Positions 25,501 to 37,900 of a DNA stretch of 64,000 nt are shown here, in pieces. Under the pieces are notes generated by a model. That model saw only the letters and a list, made by a program, of their open reading frames with translations, did not search any database and was not told the DNA's origin. A program made the position numbers and the translations under genes. The stretch is from Conus ventricosus (Eukaryota; Mollusca; Gastropoda; Neogastropoda; Conidae), in NCBI GenBank assembly GCA_018398815.1, contig CM031595.1:45222021-45286020 (forward strand). The letters run 5' to 3'. How positions within the stretch are numbered: the stretch's first letter is position 1; every line of letters starts with the position of its first letter.

Positions 25501-28500
25501 CAAATGAAAGCCCAGGTTTCCCAGGAAGTCGTAGAAGGAGTAGCTGCAGAACAGGAATTGAGTTCACCTGGATCAAAGGTGTCTGATATTTCACCTGTTG
25601 ACGAAGAGAAGGTAGAACCTGTCCCAGTCACAGAGTATGCGGACAGCACTCAGCGCGAGTCCTATGCTCATGGTGGAGAGCGAGAGGTTCTGGGACAAGT
25701 TACTGAACAAGACACTTATGAACAGATGAGCTATGCTGAGTTCAAGGCAGAAACTGTGATCACCACGGTAGAGGAAGTCAGACAACAACACATAGTGACC
25801 AAAGAGGAAACCACCTATGTAGAGGATGAATATAAAGAGACTGCTCAAAAACTTGAAGGTCCAACTGAAAAGCTCATTGCTGCCATGCCCGATGTACCTC
25901 TAAAAAGCCCGCATATTTCTTCTTCTGAAGACGAAGGTAGAGATAGTGGAGAGGAAGATGTTGGTGAAAGATGCCAGAGGCCCGCCCAGGAAGAGGTTGA
26001 AGGTGAACCATCACCAGTTGAAGAAACCCCACCTGATGTTGATGAGTTAGATCAAGAAATTGAAGAGCAAGATGCATTGACAGCAGCCCTTATGTCCCAG
26101 TATCAGGTGGGTTTGAGCAAAGGAGAACAGCTGAGGGTTCAAGCCCATGAAGAGGCAGAATACGCTGTCCCAGATTTTAGAGAAGGTGAATCAGACTATG
26201 AATCAGAAGAAGAGAAAGAAGTTGCCTCAGAAACATTTGATGAACAAGAAGAAGACAGAGATGAAGAGGATGCTGTATATAAGACACCAGAAGATGAAAC
26301 GGATTACCAGCTTTCTCTTCAAGTGGAAATGAGTGAAAAACAACAAGCTGAGAAATATGAGGAAGAACTTGCAGAGAAACAAACTGAAGACCAGCTGGAG
26401 GAAGTGTCTCAGCTGGGGACAGAACAAACCCTGCAGCAGACAGAGGCGTATGTAGAAACCCGTGTCAAAGACACAGACACTATGTCTCGAAGTGTTGACA
26501 GCACTGAGGCTCAGATGGCCAGCTCAGGAGAAGGTTTGCTTCTTGAACCTTACCCACAGGAATATGACATCATGGCTATCAGTGGTGGAACAGAGGGGGA
26601 CCAAGAGCGAGAACCTGACTTCACAGATATGTTTGAATGTCCTGCTGAAGAAGTATCTGATCATGATGACTTGTACGAACGATATTCAGATGAGAGTGAA
26701 GAGGAACTAAAACCTCTGAAGATTCCTGTCGAGGACAGCCCAACAGAACAGCCTACCCCAATTGACTTCTTTGGAGAAGCTCTGGAAGGGGCAGAGAGAC
26801 CTGACATCGATGAGTACAGGCAGTCACCTGGATATGACAGGTCACCAGAAGAAGAAGTTTATCGGTCACCAACAGAAGAATATCCAGAGGACAGACCATT
26901 TGACTCGCCTCTGCAAGAAGAGCTTGTTGAAGAGGACAAACTTGAACCTTTTCCTGGACAACAAGAAGTGAAGAGTCAGATTGAGCAGGCACCTGTATCT
27001 GGCATTCTCGCAGAACTACAAGAAATTGAACAGCATGCTGTTCAAGAGCACTCTGAAGAAGAACAGGAAGATGACCTTGAACAATATGAGAAGGAGACAG
27101 AAGAGGAGCAGTTTGCCGGGTCAGAAGAAACTGTTCAAAATGTTCTTCAGGCTACTCTACTCACAGAACAGTATGTGGACAGAAAAGAATTATTCACTGC
27201 AGAACAAAGAGATGTATCGGTGCTTGAAAGAACAGCGGATGAACAGAAGGATGTAGATGAATTGACTGCACACGATGAAAAGGTGGTAGAAGAGGAACGG
27301 TTTGCCAGATCAGAAGAAACTCTTCAAAGTGTTCAACAAGACACTGAACTCACAGAACAGTATGTGGACAGAAAAGAGTTATTCACTGCAGAACAAAGAG
27401 ATGTATCGGTGCTTGAAAGGACAACAGATGAACAAAAGGAAGAGGATGAACTGACTGCACGCCACGAAAAGGAGGTTGAAAAGGAACAGTTTGTCAGATC
27501 AGAAGAAACTGTTCAAAGTGTTCAACAAGATACTGAACTCACAGAACAGTATGTGGACAGAAAAGAATTATTCACAGCAGAACAGAGAGATATATCGGTG
27601 GCTGAAAGGACAACAGATGAACAGGTGCCTGAAATGACAACTGATGAACAGGTACCTGAAAGGACACTCGATGAACAGGTGCCTGAAAGGATAACTGATG
27701 AACAAGAGTATGAAGATGAACTGACTGCAAATGTGTATGTTGACAGAGTAGAGCAATTTATTGAAGAACCAATTGAAACTCTGACAGCTGGAGGTGATTC
27801 TACAGCTGGTGGTTTCGTCTCTGGAACAACAGATTTAGACAGTGCAGGAGCTGCTGCTGCAGAGCCAGTCATTGAAGGCCACCGCCTGTCAGCCCAGAGC
27901 AGTCTCTCTGAACAGGACTCTCACTATCCAGAATACATTGATGAACACCATCTTTCTCTCCATCCACCATTGTATCCATCATCTTCCACTGAAGTTCAGG
28001 ATCGCTCTGGAACTCCTTCTGACCTGGAAACGGAGGAGCCTGCACAGAATGGATTGCAGTCTGCCACAGGAGCTAGTGGTAGCTATACATCAGACATAAC
28101 TTCAGGCTCCCAAAGTTACCTGTCAGAGAGCACAGTGTCACGGATGTCTGAATCGGACTACACGTCTCACAGCGAAACATGGGCTGCTTCAGAGTGCACC
28201 ATGACTGGTTCTGAATTTGAGCCAGAGGGCAGGATCATCGTGGACACTTGTGAAGTCATCTACACTGAAGAGAAGACAGAGGACAGGCATCCAGACTTGG
28301 GGGAATCCAGAGAGCAGATGGATACCTTAGACAGGCCCATGTCTCCCTCAGATTACACATTAATCACATCTCATGACCAGGACCGCATGATGCAGGTGTT
28401 GGACTTGCAGCCAGGATTGCCCAGAGAAGAGCTGTCAGATGAAGAAGATGAGGAGGGGGAGGATGAGATGGAAAGGGACAGCCTGCAGTCGGAGTCTGAC

Positions 28501-28639
28501 GAAATGTTGAGTGATGATGAGCAGGGCTCAGAGCGACCTCCATCCCCAACAGATTACACCTTGATTGCTTCTCAGGACCAGGAGGCCCTGACCCAGGCTC
28601 TTGGACTGCAGCAAGAGGCCCTGGATATAGACACTGAAG
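22502..28639 (+). CDS. Giant ankyrin-like gene, exon 6: first giant exon (2,046 codons)
   Basis: Acceptor CACGGCAG, donor ACACTGAAG before GTACTA; 6,138 nt, phase 1 to 1, no interruption. The product is highly acidic and disordered. In order: an Ala/Thr/Glu-rich start; about 20 copies of a 25-27 residue unit CLVPEEEEVEEETVEIS plus QAPVSEAG-like linker (22972-24510), each with one Cys; a long Glu/Gln-rich part; a Pro-rich SP-repeat patch (GYDRSPEEE, VYRSPTEEY) near 26820-26920; three copies of a unit of about 63 residues (SEETVQSVQQDTELTEQYVD, then RKELFTAEQRD; 27104-27610); DEQVPE octets (27614-27706); and two copies of a RPxSPxDYTLI module with a helical DQ follow-up (28333-28610). Giant ankyrin tails of this type contact microtubules and set axon structure; that role is inferred from the family. 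Confidence 0.88.
22972..24510 (+). repeat. Coding repeat: about 20 units of a Cys-bearing acidic motif
   Basis: Within exon 6. Consensus about (V/T/I)CLVPEEEE, then (V/I)(E/K)EETVEIS, then QAPVSEAG, period about 25-27 codons. Eighteen of about twenty units keep the Cys; the exceptions are VRLISAEEE and the final TSLVPEVEV. Units differ at the nucleotide level, so this is not a fresh expansion. Confidence 0.9.
27104..27706 (+). repeat. Coding repeat: three 63-residue units then DEQVPE octets
   Basis: Three near-identical coding units (27104, about 27293 and about 27482 onward) sharing TEQYVDRKELFTAEQRD(V/I)SV, followed by short repeats of (T)xDEQVPE(R/M). Nucleotide identity is high, which suggests recent duplication. 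Confidence 0.88.
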
Positions 28640-29034
28640 GTACTAAACATTCTTCTTTTGCAGGGATGGGCGGGGGGAACTGCACATTTTACTTGATTTT
28701 ATTTTGATGGTAATGATTTGCTTTATTGACTGATACCTTATTTTTTTTCCCTTTTTTAAAAATTTGTTTGCAATCAGACAATCTGATTATGTTTTAAGTC
28801 CATAGCAATCTTATTTTTCTGGTGAATCAAATGAAATATCTGAAAACTGTAAACAATCTGTTCGCAATGTAAAGCTATGTAGATTGACATTATTGACAAT
28901 CTCAGTAACTTCATATCCCCCCTCTCCAAATAAGAGAAATTACCTGTAATGATAAGTCTCTCCCATTAAGTTCCCACAAGGAAAGGAAGGTGGAGATAAA
29001 GGCTTCTGCATTCCTTTCATATATTACTCCCCAG
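28640..29034 (+). other. Intron, 395 nt
   Basis: AT-rich, short. Ends with TTACTCCCCAG. A few in-frame codons continue past the donor before a TGA at 28705, so retention would truncate the protein. Confidence 0.75.
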
Positions 29035-29490
29035 CAATCACAGTGAGAGGCATGGAGGAGGACCAGGAGTTTTACCAGCAGCAGATGAGGCTTCAAGCAG
29101 AACTGGAAACACAGTCAACCGGCTCTAGCGAGCAGGCAGTGATCCAGCTGCTGGACTCTGTCGACAACAACACTGTGTCAAACATCAGCTCCGACCGAGA
29201 GTTTGAAAAGGACTCAGATCTGCAGAGAGAGGACCTTGAAGTGGCTCCACTGGAGCCCTCTGCACCTTACATGTCACCTTCTTCAGACGTCCCTCGTTCT
29301 GTGGGCGATGAGGACCTCTACCAACCCTCCAGAGAGGAGTATCCTTATCAGCCTCCAGTTCGTGGAGACACAGAGATTGCCCAGTTTGGCATCCGTCAGA
29401 CGGAATTTTACACAACAAGAACTGCTTCCACCTTCGAGGAACTGTACTCTTCGGAAATGGTGCCTGAAGCAGCAGCATTCTCTGGGGAAG
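29035..29490 (+). CDS. Giant ankyrin-like gene, exon 7 (152 codons)
   Basis: Acceptor ATATTACTCCCCAG, donor CTGGGGAAG before GTGAGTCAGC, a near-perfect donor. Length 456 nt, phase 1 to 1. It reads A-I-T-V-R-G-M-E-E-D-Q-E-F, then a short Q/E-rich likely helix (YQQQMRLQAELETQ), SSEQAVIQLLDS, and a Tyr/Pro-rich part with paired YQPSREEYPYQPP and ends near TRTASTFEELYSSEMV. A second AG at 29042-29043 keeps phase and would drop A-I-T. No known domain; the tyrosine-rich end differs from the acidic neighbours. Confidence 0.82.
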
Positions 29491-30728
29491 GTGAGTCAGC
29501 TGGCTTTTAGAGCCGCTGCTGCTTCATGTTTCACGCACTGCAAAAAAGAAAAAAGAAGAAAAAATGTTTTTGGATAGAAATTCATTATTATACATATTTA
29601 GATCCACTTCATTGTGTATCATTATCACCAGTAACAAAGCATGTTCGATGCACAAATGTAGACTAAACATTACTTGGATTTAACTTCCATAAGGGAAGTG
29701 ATTTGCCTTTTTTTTGTTGTTGTTTAGGTGAAATCACTGTCTATCATTGGCATGTCTTGCAAGACCTCCAGTGCATTGGAAACAAACAGAAGAAAAGCCT
29801 GTGCACAAGGAAAAAGCTTGATGTTCATTCAAAAGCTTTACTCCTGATATTGTTGTACATTCCTGTAACTTAGTGTTGATACAGTTCATTCAAGATGCAG
29901 TCTGCTTCAAACCAGCCCAAAGCCACTGGTGCCATTTTTTGTCTCCTTTCCAGTCTCTTTCAGTCTCCTCCGTGATCTGTCATCAATCACAGTTGCCTGC
30001 TGTGTTTTATGTATGATTCCATTATCCATCGTTGTGACCATTGTGAAGTATATCAAAAGCACTTTTGTCTTTAAGTCAGCACTGTGATCAGGTGGTGTTT
30101 GTGTATCACTCTTTGTGAATTCAAGTCCGCAGATGAGATTCCCTGTACAGTTATATTCTGTGACAGTGAGATTCAAAATGCATATTTCTGCGTCACATCT
30201 TCAGTGTGTTTTTGTCTTCTTTTTTTTTCAAAGCATGTGAAGTGGATTTTTTTCATTGGTGTTTGTTTGTTAAAAGAATTGTTTCCAGACGTTCGTACTT
30301 CTGTATCTGTGTGCCCAACTGTCTGTATGTCTTCCCCACACTTGTTTCTCCTCTCTGTGCTCCCCTTCCCCAACTCTCACCCCTTATTTCTGTCTCTCCC
30401 CACCATTTTATACATTATTTTAAATATGATTTTTGAATTTGATTCCTTGCTCAGTATGTGGTTGGTTGTGGCTCTTTTGGCCGTCACATCATTCTAAACC
30501 CATCTCTTTCTGTTCAATCATTATTACATTCAGTGAATTTTCTTACTCTTCTTTTAACATGCATGTTGGTTTCTTATTTATCAAAAACATGAAAGTCGTA
30601 GCCTCCTGTTGTTTGCATGTGTGTTCAAGATAAACATGGCATTGGCATTTTAGGGCAATAATCACTTATGTTAGACAGTGAATTTGGAGACAGCTCATCA
30701 GTGCTTTTGACACTGTAAAGTTAGTGAC

Positions 30729-30729
<1 letters not shown>

Positions 30730-30791
<62 letters not shown>

Positions 30792-30864
30792 GTGTGTATG
30801 TATGTGCACACATAAGTTCATGCCAGTTGCCTATACACACACTCATTCTTATGCGTGCATAGGC

Positions 30865-30927
<63 letters not shown>

Positions 30928-31005
30928 GTATGTGTATATGTATGTATGTACACACATAAGTTCATGCCAGTTGCCCACACACTCACACTTATGCATGCAG
31001 ATACA
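30730..31005 (+). repeat. Two tandem 144-bp units, each a (CA)n array plus unique tail
   Basis: CATAAGTTCATGCCAGTTGC occurs at 30811 and again at 30955, 144 bp apart, each preceded by a CA array (30730-30788 and 30868-30924) and a TATGTATG stretch and followed by CACACTCA..CTTATGC. The two units differ at a handful of sites. Confidence 0.88.
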
Positions 31006-32753
31006 ATAATAATAATAATAATGGGGATTTATATAGCGCCTTCCACGGCACAAGGCGCTTTACAAAGGCAGAAAAAATGCAATTGCTAAATGTAAAGAAA
31101 ATGCATTGAAAAAAACGGCTCAAAAATGAAAAACAAAGGCTCTCTCTCATTCTCTCCCACGCGCACACACACTCTCACGCACAGACACACAATACACAAC
31201 AGCCGCAACAAGCACAAACTACTAAGCAATCCACAAAATAACAAAAGTCAATCAACTATCTGGTAATGACTGTCTTCTTAGTATTGTTTGAAAAGGTAGG
31301 TTTTCAGGGAGGTTTTGAAGGAAGAAAAGGTTTGAGAATGTCTTAAGTCATAGGGGAGTTTATTCCAGAGTTTGGGAGCTGCGTATGAGAAAGCTCGTTC
31401 GCCATGCTGTTTACGATGGGGGCGGTAACTGGGAAAGCGGAAGGTCCTAGTGTCGGTGGAGGAGCGGAGCGTACGTGATGGGACATATACTTGAAGGAGA
31501 TCGGATAGATAGGCAGGGGCATCGCCAGTGAAAATCTTGAAGCAGAGACAACAACATTTGTATTTAATTCTTTCTTCAACGGGGAGCCAGTGCAACTTTT
31601 TCAGGAGAGGGCTGCAGGGTTGGGTCCTAGGAGATTTGCAAATGAGACGGGCTGCAGAGTTCTGTACACATTGGAGGGGTTGGATGACAGTTGAGGGACA
31701 GCCAAGGAGAACACAGTTGCAGTAATCTAGCCTTGAAAGGATGTATGATGAAACGAGAGTTTTTGTGGCGTCTTCAGTGAGATAGGGTCGAATAGCAGCA
31801 ATTCGTTTAAGTTCCATGTAGGCTAACTGACAAGTTTTTGTGACATGCTGTTTCATCGAGAGGTCACTATCAAGGAGAACACCAAGGTCACGAACAGTGT
31901 TTGAAAATTCAATAGTGCTGGAACCTAATGTCAAAGAAGAAGGGAGCGGATCAGGGCCATGATGTGACCGCTTTAAAAAACGGATGGCTTCAGTCTTCTC
32001 ACAGTTTAATTTAAGCTTATTTGCTGACATCCAGGTCTCAATATCAGAAGTACAAGATTGAAGAGTAGAAACAAGGGGTGAGTAGTCATCGATGACAGAG
32101 GAATGGAGCAGCTGGGTATCATCCGCAAACATTTCGTGTGAAACGGAATGGCCGTGGATGACATTAGACAATGGAGTGGTGTACAAAATAAAGAGGACAG
32201 GTCCCAGCACGGATCCCTGAGGCACTCCAAATTGGAGGTTAGATTCATCAGAACGGTGGTCACCTACTTGAATGAACTGTTTCCTATCTAGAAGATAAGA
32301 ACGAAACCAATTTAAAGCTGTTTCCCTGATGCCACATGTGTATTTCAAACGAGAGAGAAGGATTTCATGGTCTATGGTGTCAAAGGCTGCCGAAAGATCT
32401 AGCAAAAGAAGGACAGAAATTTTGTTTTCGTCTAAGGAATTTAGAATATCATTGAGAATGCGAAGGATGGTGGTCTCCGTGCTGTGCCCAGGGCGATAGG
32501 CTGACTGATGTGGTGTGAGGAGGTTGTTTGAGGCCAGATGGTCAGAGAGCTGTTGAAGAATGACTTTCTCAAGAATTTTGGATAGGAAAGGAAGATTTGA
32601 GATGGGTCTGTAATTTTTAAGAACGTTGGGATCAAGACTGCTTTTCTTGAGTAGAGGTTTAACAAGGGCGGTCTTAAAGTCTGTGGGAACTGTGCCAGAA
32701 GACAGAGACTCGTTAAGAATTTTGGTGATGGTAGGAAGGAGAGAGTCAAGGTG

Positions 32754-32757
<4 letters not shown>
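31006..32757 (-). mobile_element. 5'-truncated L2/CR1-type LINE with open RT frame
   Basis: On the - strand one frame from 32757 to a stop at 31278 encodes about 490 residues of reverse transcriptase and C-terminal region: [30 protein letters not shown] (motif A), [11 protein letters not shown] (motif B), FADDTQLL (catalytic motif C, about 32122-32133), then [10 protein letters not shown] and the family tail [24 protein letters not shown]. The 3' end carries AAGGCGC and GCGCTATATAAATCC and a final (ATT)n tract at 31007-31020, the layout of L2-like elements. The endonuclease is absent: the element is cut off at the CA array at 32756-32821. An intact frame suggests a fairly young insertion. It lies antisense in an intron and is not a host gene. 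Confidence 0.88.

Positions 32758-32821
<64 letters not shown>
32756..32821 (+). repeat. (CA)n microsatellite at 5' end of the LINE
   Basis: CA array with a CACCCC interruption, marking where recognisable LINE coding sequence stops. Confidence 0.95.
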
Positions 32822-32826
<5 letters not shown>

Positions 32827-33678
32827 TACTCTTCTTTTTGCAAAAGGGAAAGTACTGTTGAACAGTAAAGCAAGATCAAAAGAAAGGAGACAAAATCAAA
32901 AAACAAATGAAATTGTTTAATCTGAGGGGATATTGAACTCCTTTTTTTTACTTCTTAGATTGGTAAAATATTTCAATATGAGGCATATGCTTATAAAAGA
33001 AATCAGTGTCAGTGTATTTCTAAATTTTTCATGCAAGCTACTATAGTGTGAAAAAATGGAAGGAATACTATTATTTGATACATCTATATTGAGGCAGTTT
33101 CACTGGAAATAAATGTGAAGGCCGAGAAAAAAAAAAAAAAAAGAACCAGTCCCTTCAAAGACTGCTCCTTTCTGGGGCATTGTTGTCTTCATTTATACAG
33201 GATTTATCTTCCCATAAAAGACATGTCTTCTTTTCAGAGTGTCGGTTTTCAAGGATGTTTTTTGAAACTCATTATTGACCGGCTCAGATGTGTAAGCAGA
33301 CTGTGCCGCTGATACTGGCAATGAAGGCCAGAGTGGCCTACAGCTATCCTCTGCAATTTTAATTCATATGTATAAATCACTTCAAGAACTATAGGAAGAT
33401 GATGAATCAGAATTTCCTTATGAAAGGTCTCTGTCTCTTTGATGTTAAAGATGTTCAAGCAAATTTACAGGTAATCACTCAATGAAATTGTTGTAAGAAA
33501 CAGACTTCAAATTTGCTTGAACTTTTTTCTATGTCGGCCAGGAATCTTACGCATTTTTTCCTTTCTTTTTGTTTTTCAATTGCCAAGCAATCAGTGATGT
33601 TGTGTTCTTTTTTTTTGTCTTTGATATTTGTAATTCTCAGCCTTTTTGTGTAGGGTACAGAATCAATCAACAATTTGT

Positions 33679-33796
<118 letters not shown>

Positions 33797-34120
33797 AGCC
33801 TCTCTTTCACAGACTGATCTCTTTTCTTTCCTTTTTTTCCCCTCTAGAAACAGAAAAATCATGTATTCTCTGTCCCATTTTCATGCATGGCTCACATCAT
33901 CGTGTGTGTGTGTGCATGCGTGCTTGCGTGCGTGTTTGTGATGTATTCCCTGTTTTCAATTGCCACATGATTTTTAGAATTGGTCGCATTTGTCAGAGAG
34001 AAAAAAAAATCTGTAAGGAAGTTGTGAAAAAAAAGGTCATGTTGAATGTTTTATTTAAAATTTGTGTGAAATGTGGCATGTTGAATGCAAGGCACCTCTC
34101 TAACGACAGCTTTCTAACAG

Positions 34121-34225
34121 TAGGTAAAGTAATGGGAGCGGAAGCCAAGCCAGAAGAGCCCGATGATGACAAATTAAGTTCTTCCAGCTCTGACGCCGCT
34201 CAACTGGAAGATGTGGAGGACAAAG
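34121..34225 (+). CDS. Giant ankyrin-like gene, exon 8: small cassette (35 codons)
   Basis: Acceptor GCTTTCTAACAG before TAGGTAAAG, donor GAGGACAAAG before GTACAT; 105 nt, phase 1 to 1. It reads V-G-K-V-M-G-A-E-A-K-P-E-E-P-D-D-D-K, then LSSSSSDAAQLEDVEDK. CAGTAG is a tandem acceptor: using the second AG removes one residue and keeps frame. A short Lys-containing start is followed by a Ser run in CK2-like acidic context (SSSSSDAAQLED). No domain. Confidence 0.75.
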
Positions 34226-34810
34226 GTACATTCAGTGTTGTCTGCTCACCGCCGCCATCAGTTCAACACCAGTCCCATGCCTCATTCTGTGTTATACATT
34301 TTCTTTGGTTGCCTGTTTGACCTCACAAGTTGGATCCATTCTGACATCACATGTTCTCATGAGAATGATGTCAACCACTACTGGTTTCTTTTTTTTCATT
34401 TTTTTTTTCCAGACATTATGTTCTGGAGTCGCATTCCAGGGTAAAAAAAAAAAAGACTCGTCCGTATGTAGATTTCATGTAGCTTTCTTAATATGTCTGA
34501 TATTGTGCTACGTGAATTTTAATTTTCTTTAGTGACTCAGGGAACCTTTCAGTCAGTTTTGATGTTCATTTACAAATAACAGAACCTGTGCTCAACGGTG
34601 CTTATGGTAGACTTTCTCAAATGACTTGGGTAAGATTCAGAGAATTGTTTCCCACCAAATGAAGCAAACATGTTCGTATATCAGTGATGCAGAGAATGTC
34701 ATTCCAGTTTTTACCTGCAGATGCTCTCTTTCTCTCTCTGTGCCTTTTTCACTCTCTATCTCTCTCTCTCTCTGCCTCTTTCACTCTGTCTCTCTATTTG
34801 TTTCTCTCTG

Positions 34811-34856
<46 letters not shown>

Positions 34857-34996
34857 CTCTTTGAGCCCATCTTTCACCTTCTCCCCTTCCCCTCCTTTTT
34901 ATGTTTGTATGACAGAGTCATATGATCTCCACCATGACATGACCTTGTGCTTATGATTGATAACTAGCGCTTTTTGCTAACACTTCTCTTTTGTAG
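34226..34996 (+). other. Intron, 771 nt, with CT array
   Basis: Holds CT-rich sequence from about 34726 and a pure CT array at 34817-34853, about 145 nt upstream of giant exon 9. The acceptor is CTTCTCTTTTGTAG. Confidence 0.75.
34817..34853 (+). repeat. (CT)n microsatellite
   Basis: About 37 nt pure CT within a longer imperfect CT-rich stretch, pyrimidines on the + strand. Confidence 0.92.
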
Positions 34997-37900
34997 ATGC
35001 AGAAATTCTTGAGAGGAGCGAGGAGAAAAAACAGAAGAGACTGATGTTGAGGAGCAGTTTTCTCCCCTGTCCAAGGGCTCTCCTTCAAAACAGGTGTTCA
35101 CCTTCAGTGAAGCTTTGGAGATGGATCTGCATTCACAGATACAGTCCGAGCAAACCTCTGACACTGCTGCAGAATTGCACACTTATAGCATTGTTACCAC
35201 CGATCAAACAGTAGATGGCTCTAGCCAAATCAGCACAGTGACAAGCACCAAGCATAAGCATTTGGCTTATGCCACAGAATCCTTCGAACAGTTTGAACAG
35301 GAATCTACACATACATCAGAAAAAATCCAGTTCACAAAAGAGACTGCAGTTTGTCGTGTTACAGAATTCTCAGAAATTCAGTCTGTCACAACCGCAGACA
35401 TCATATCCGACAAAACTGAAATACAGGACACTGAAACATCTCCCATTCATAAAGCTGAAACAGAAAGATTTGAACAGTTTGTGTCGGAAGAAAGAGAGAC
35501 AACTTCTGTGGCACCATCTCATACTGAAGAGGTGCAAACAGTAGAACCACGTGAGCCTGTGATGTCTGAAACAGAGACAGACAGAGCAGAAGAGTTTCTT
35601 GTAGAGGAGAAAGTAACCACAACTGAAGAACTAGAATCACATGAGCCTGTGATGTCTGAAACAGAGACGGACAGAGCAGAAGAGTTTCTTGTAGAGAGAA
35701 AGTAACCACAACTGAAGAACTAGAATCACATGAGCCTGTGATGTCTGAAACAGAGACAGACAGAGCAGAAGAGTTTCTTGTAGAGGAGAAAGTAACCACA
35801 ACTGAAGAACTAGAACCACGTGAGCCTGTGATGTCTGAAACAGAGACAGACAGAGCAGAAGAGTTTCTTGTAGAGGAGAAAGTAACCACAACTGAAGAAC
35901 TAGAATCACATGAGCCTGTGATGTCTGAAACAGAGACAGACAGAGCAGAAGAGTTTCTTGTAGAGGAGAAAGTAACCACAACTGAAGAACTTTTGTCCAA
36001 AAAGCCTTTCGCTGCCCTTGAACCTGCCAGTGAGACTGATCAGACAGGAACAAGCAAGGTGTCAAGACTCACCTACATGGCTTTTGACAATATGGGTTTC
36101 ACTGAAGAGGAAGAACCAGAAGGCCAGCAAAAACTTCCAAGACAGGAAACACGTGAAATCTCTCCTGAAGATCTTGAAGAGAAACCATACACATTTGATT
36201 TTCCTGATGACTACAAACAAGAACTTGAAGCTCAAAGGCAGTATGAGGCTGCTTTCCATCCAGAAGAGTGGGTCACTGGAGGTGAGTTGATCGAAGAGAG
36301 AGATTCAGAAGAGGAAGAAGATGAAGAAATCATTGTTGCTCAGCAAGAAAGTGATGTGGTGTTGAGCTATGAGGCAACAACGGAAGATTCAGGTGCTTAC
36401 CTGATCGAAGTTGAAGAAAAAGACGTTCCCCAGAAGACATCACTCAACGTGACACATCTGTGTCTGACCAGACACAGCAAGATGCAGAGGATGTGGAATC
36501 TGAACAGCCAACACCTGCTGACGTTATAGACACTCCAGCTGAGATCATAGAATCTTCTTCTGAGAGTAGTCCTGATAATGATGTGGAAGTGTTTGATGAG
36601 TCAACAGGCACTTACATTAAAATGCCCTGGGAAATAGCTCACCAGTACAAACGCCAGTTTTCAGAGTCTTTTGTTCATCAAGAAAAGAGTGTGCTCCTCA
36701 CACAGCAGAACCAGTCCATTGACCTGGGCACTTTCTACAGAAGAGAAGATGATGCAAGTTATCCCAGTGTTTCCTTTGCCGCTGGAGATCAGGGTATTCC
36801 AGAAGAACAGGAGCCCAAAAAGACGAAAGTTACTTTCGACCTGAGTTATGAAACGGCAACAGAGATTCAAGAGCATGAGGTCGAAGAAGACATTGTTCCT
36901 GGAACAGACACAGCCCTTCCACAAAAGGTCTTTGAGCCTCATGATCAGATTGAACATACGCATGAAGAAGAGGTCATAACCAGCATTCAAGAAAGTCGAC
37001 TGCAAGTGAAGGAAGAAATGTCCAAGGATTCTAGCTTTGACTCTGATTATCTGATTGCAGGAGGAGCTACAGCGTCTTCGACAACCTGTTTGTATGATGT
37101 GCTGCAGTCAGAAGCAGAGAAAGAGGCATCATCAGCCCTGCCCAGACCCACTGAGCCTGTTGTGAGTGTTGTCAGCATGGAGTCCAGGCTTGCTCAACAA
37201 GAACTGCTACAAGAAATGGCAGATGAAAAAGACCGATCTGTGTCACCTTCAGGGGAAGAGTTGCCATCAGCATTTCCATCTCAAGTTGAGCTTGAAGGCG
37301 CGATTGTTGAAGAACCTGAACCTGAATCCCAGACCACTATTCCCCAGGTTCCAACCACTTTCCCAATGGCTGTGCATTCACTAGGTAAATCCCTAGCTGA
37401 TAACGAAGTGTATGAATCATCAGAAACTGAGAGAGACTCAACAGAAGAGAAGCTGTCCCCAATTGACGAAGGACCAGGGGTAGATGACATTGAAGATGAT
37501 GATGCACCAGTAAAATCAATCCCACCTGAAAAAAAAGTGACGTTCCAGACAGACACTCTGAGTACACCTCATGCTTCAGAGCAGTCCACTGATGAGTTCA
37601 AGATGTCCACTTCTTCCTCTGAAATGTCAGTGGAACCCACTCTCCTGGCTGCCTCCTATGAACTGGACACTGGCAGAGTGTGCCATGTTGTGTCTGCCTT
37701 TGACATATCACCTGACTCTGTGGAAAAGAAGTTGACACCCAATGCCCCTGCCAAGTCCATCTTATCAAGCCCAGAAGATGATGTGTTTGAGACTGATGCC
37801 TCACTTCTGCGAACTGAAACAGCAGATACACCAACCAAAGAAGATTCAGAAGAGCTGACAGTAATCAAACGGTTTTCTTCAGACTTTGTACCATCCCCAC

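Noticed and set aside
35026..35032. AAAAAAC looks like a -1 ribosomal frameshift heptamer at the first frame break of exon 9
   Set aside because: The incoming frame reads AAA AAA CAG, not A AAA AAC, so the slippery register is wrong, and the other four breaks have no slippery site. Missing bases in runs explain all five.
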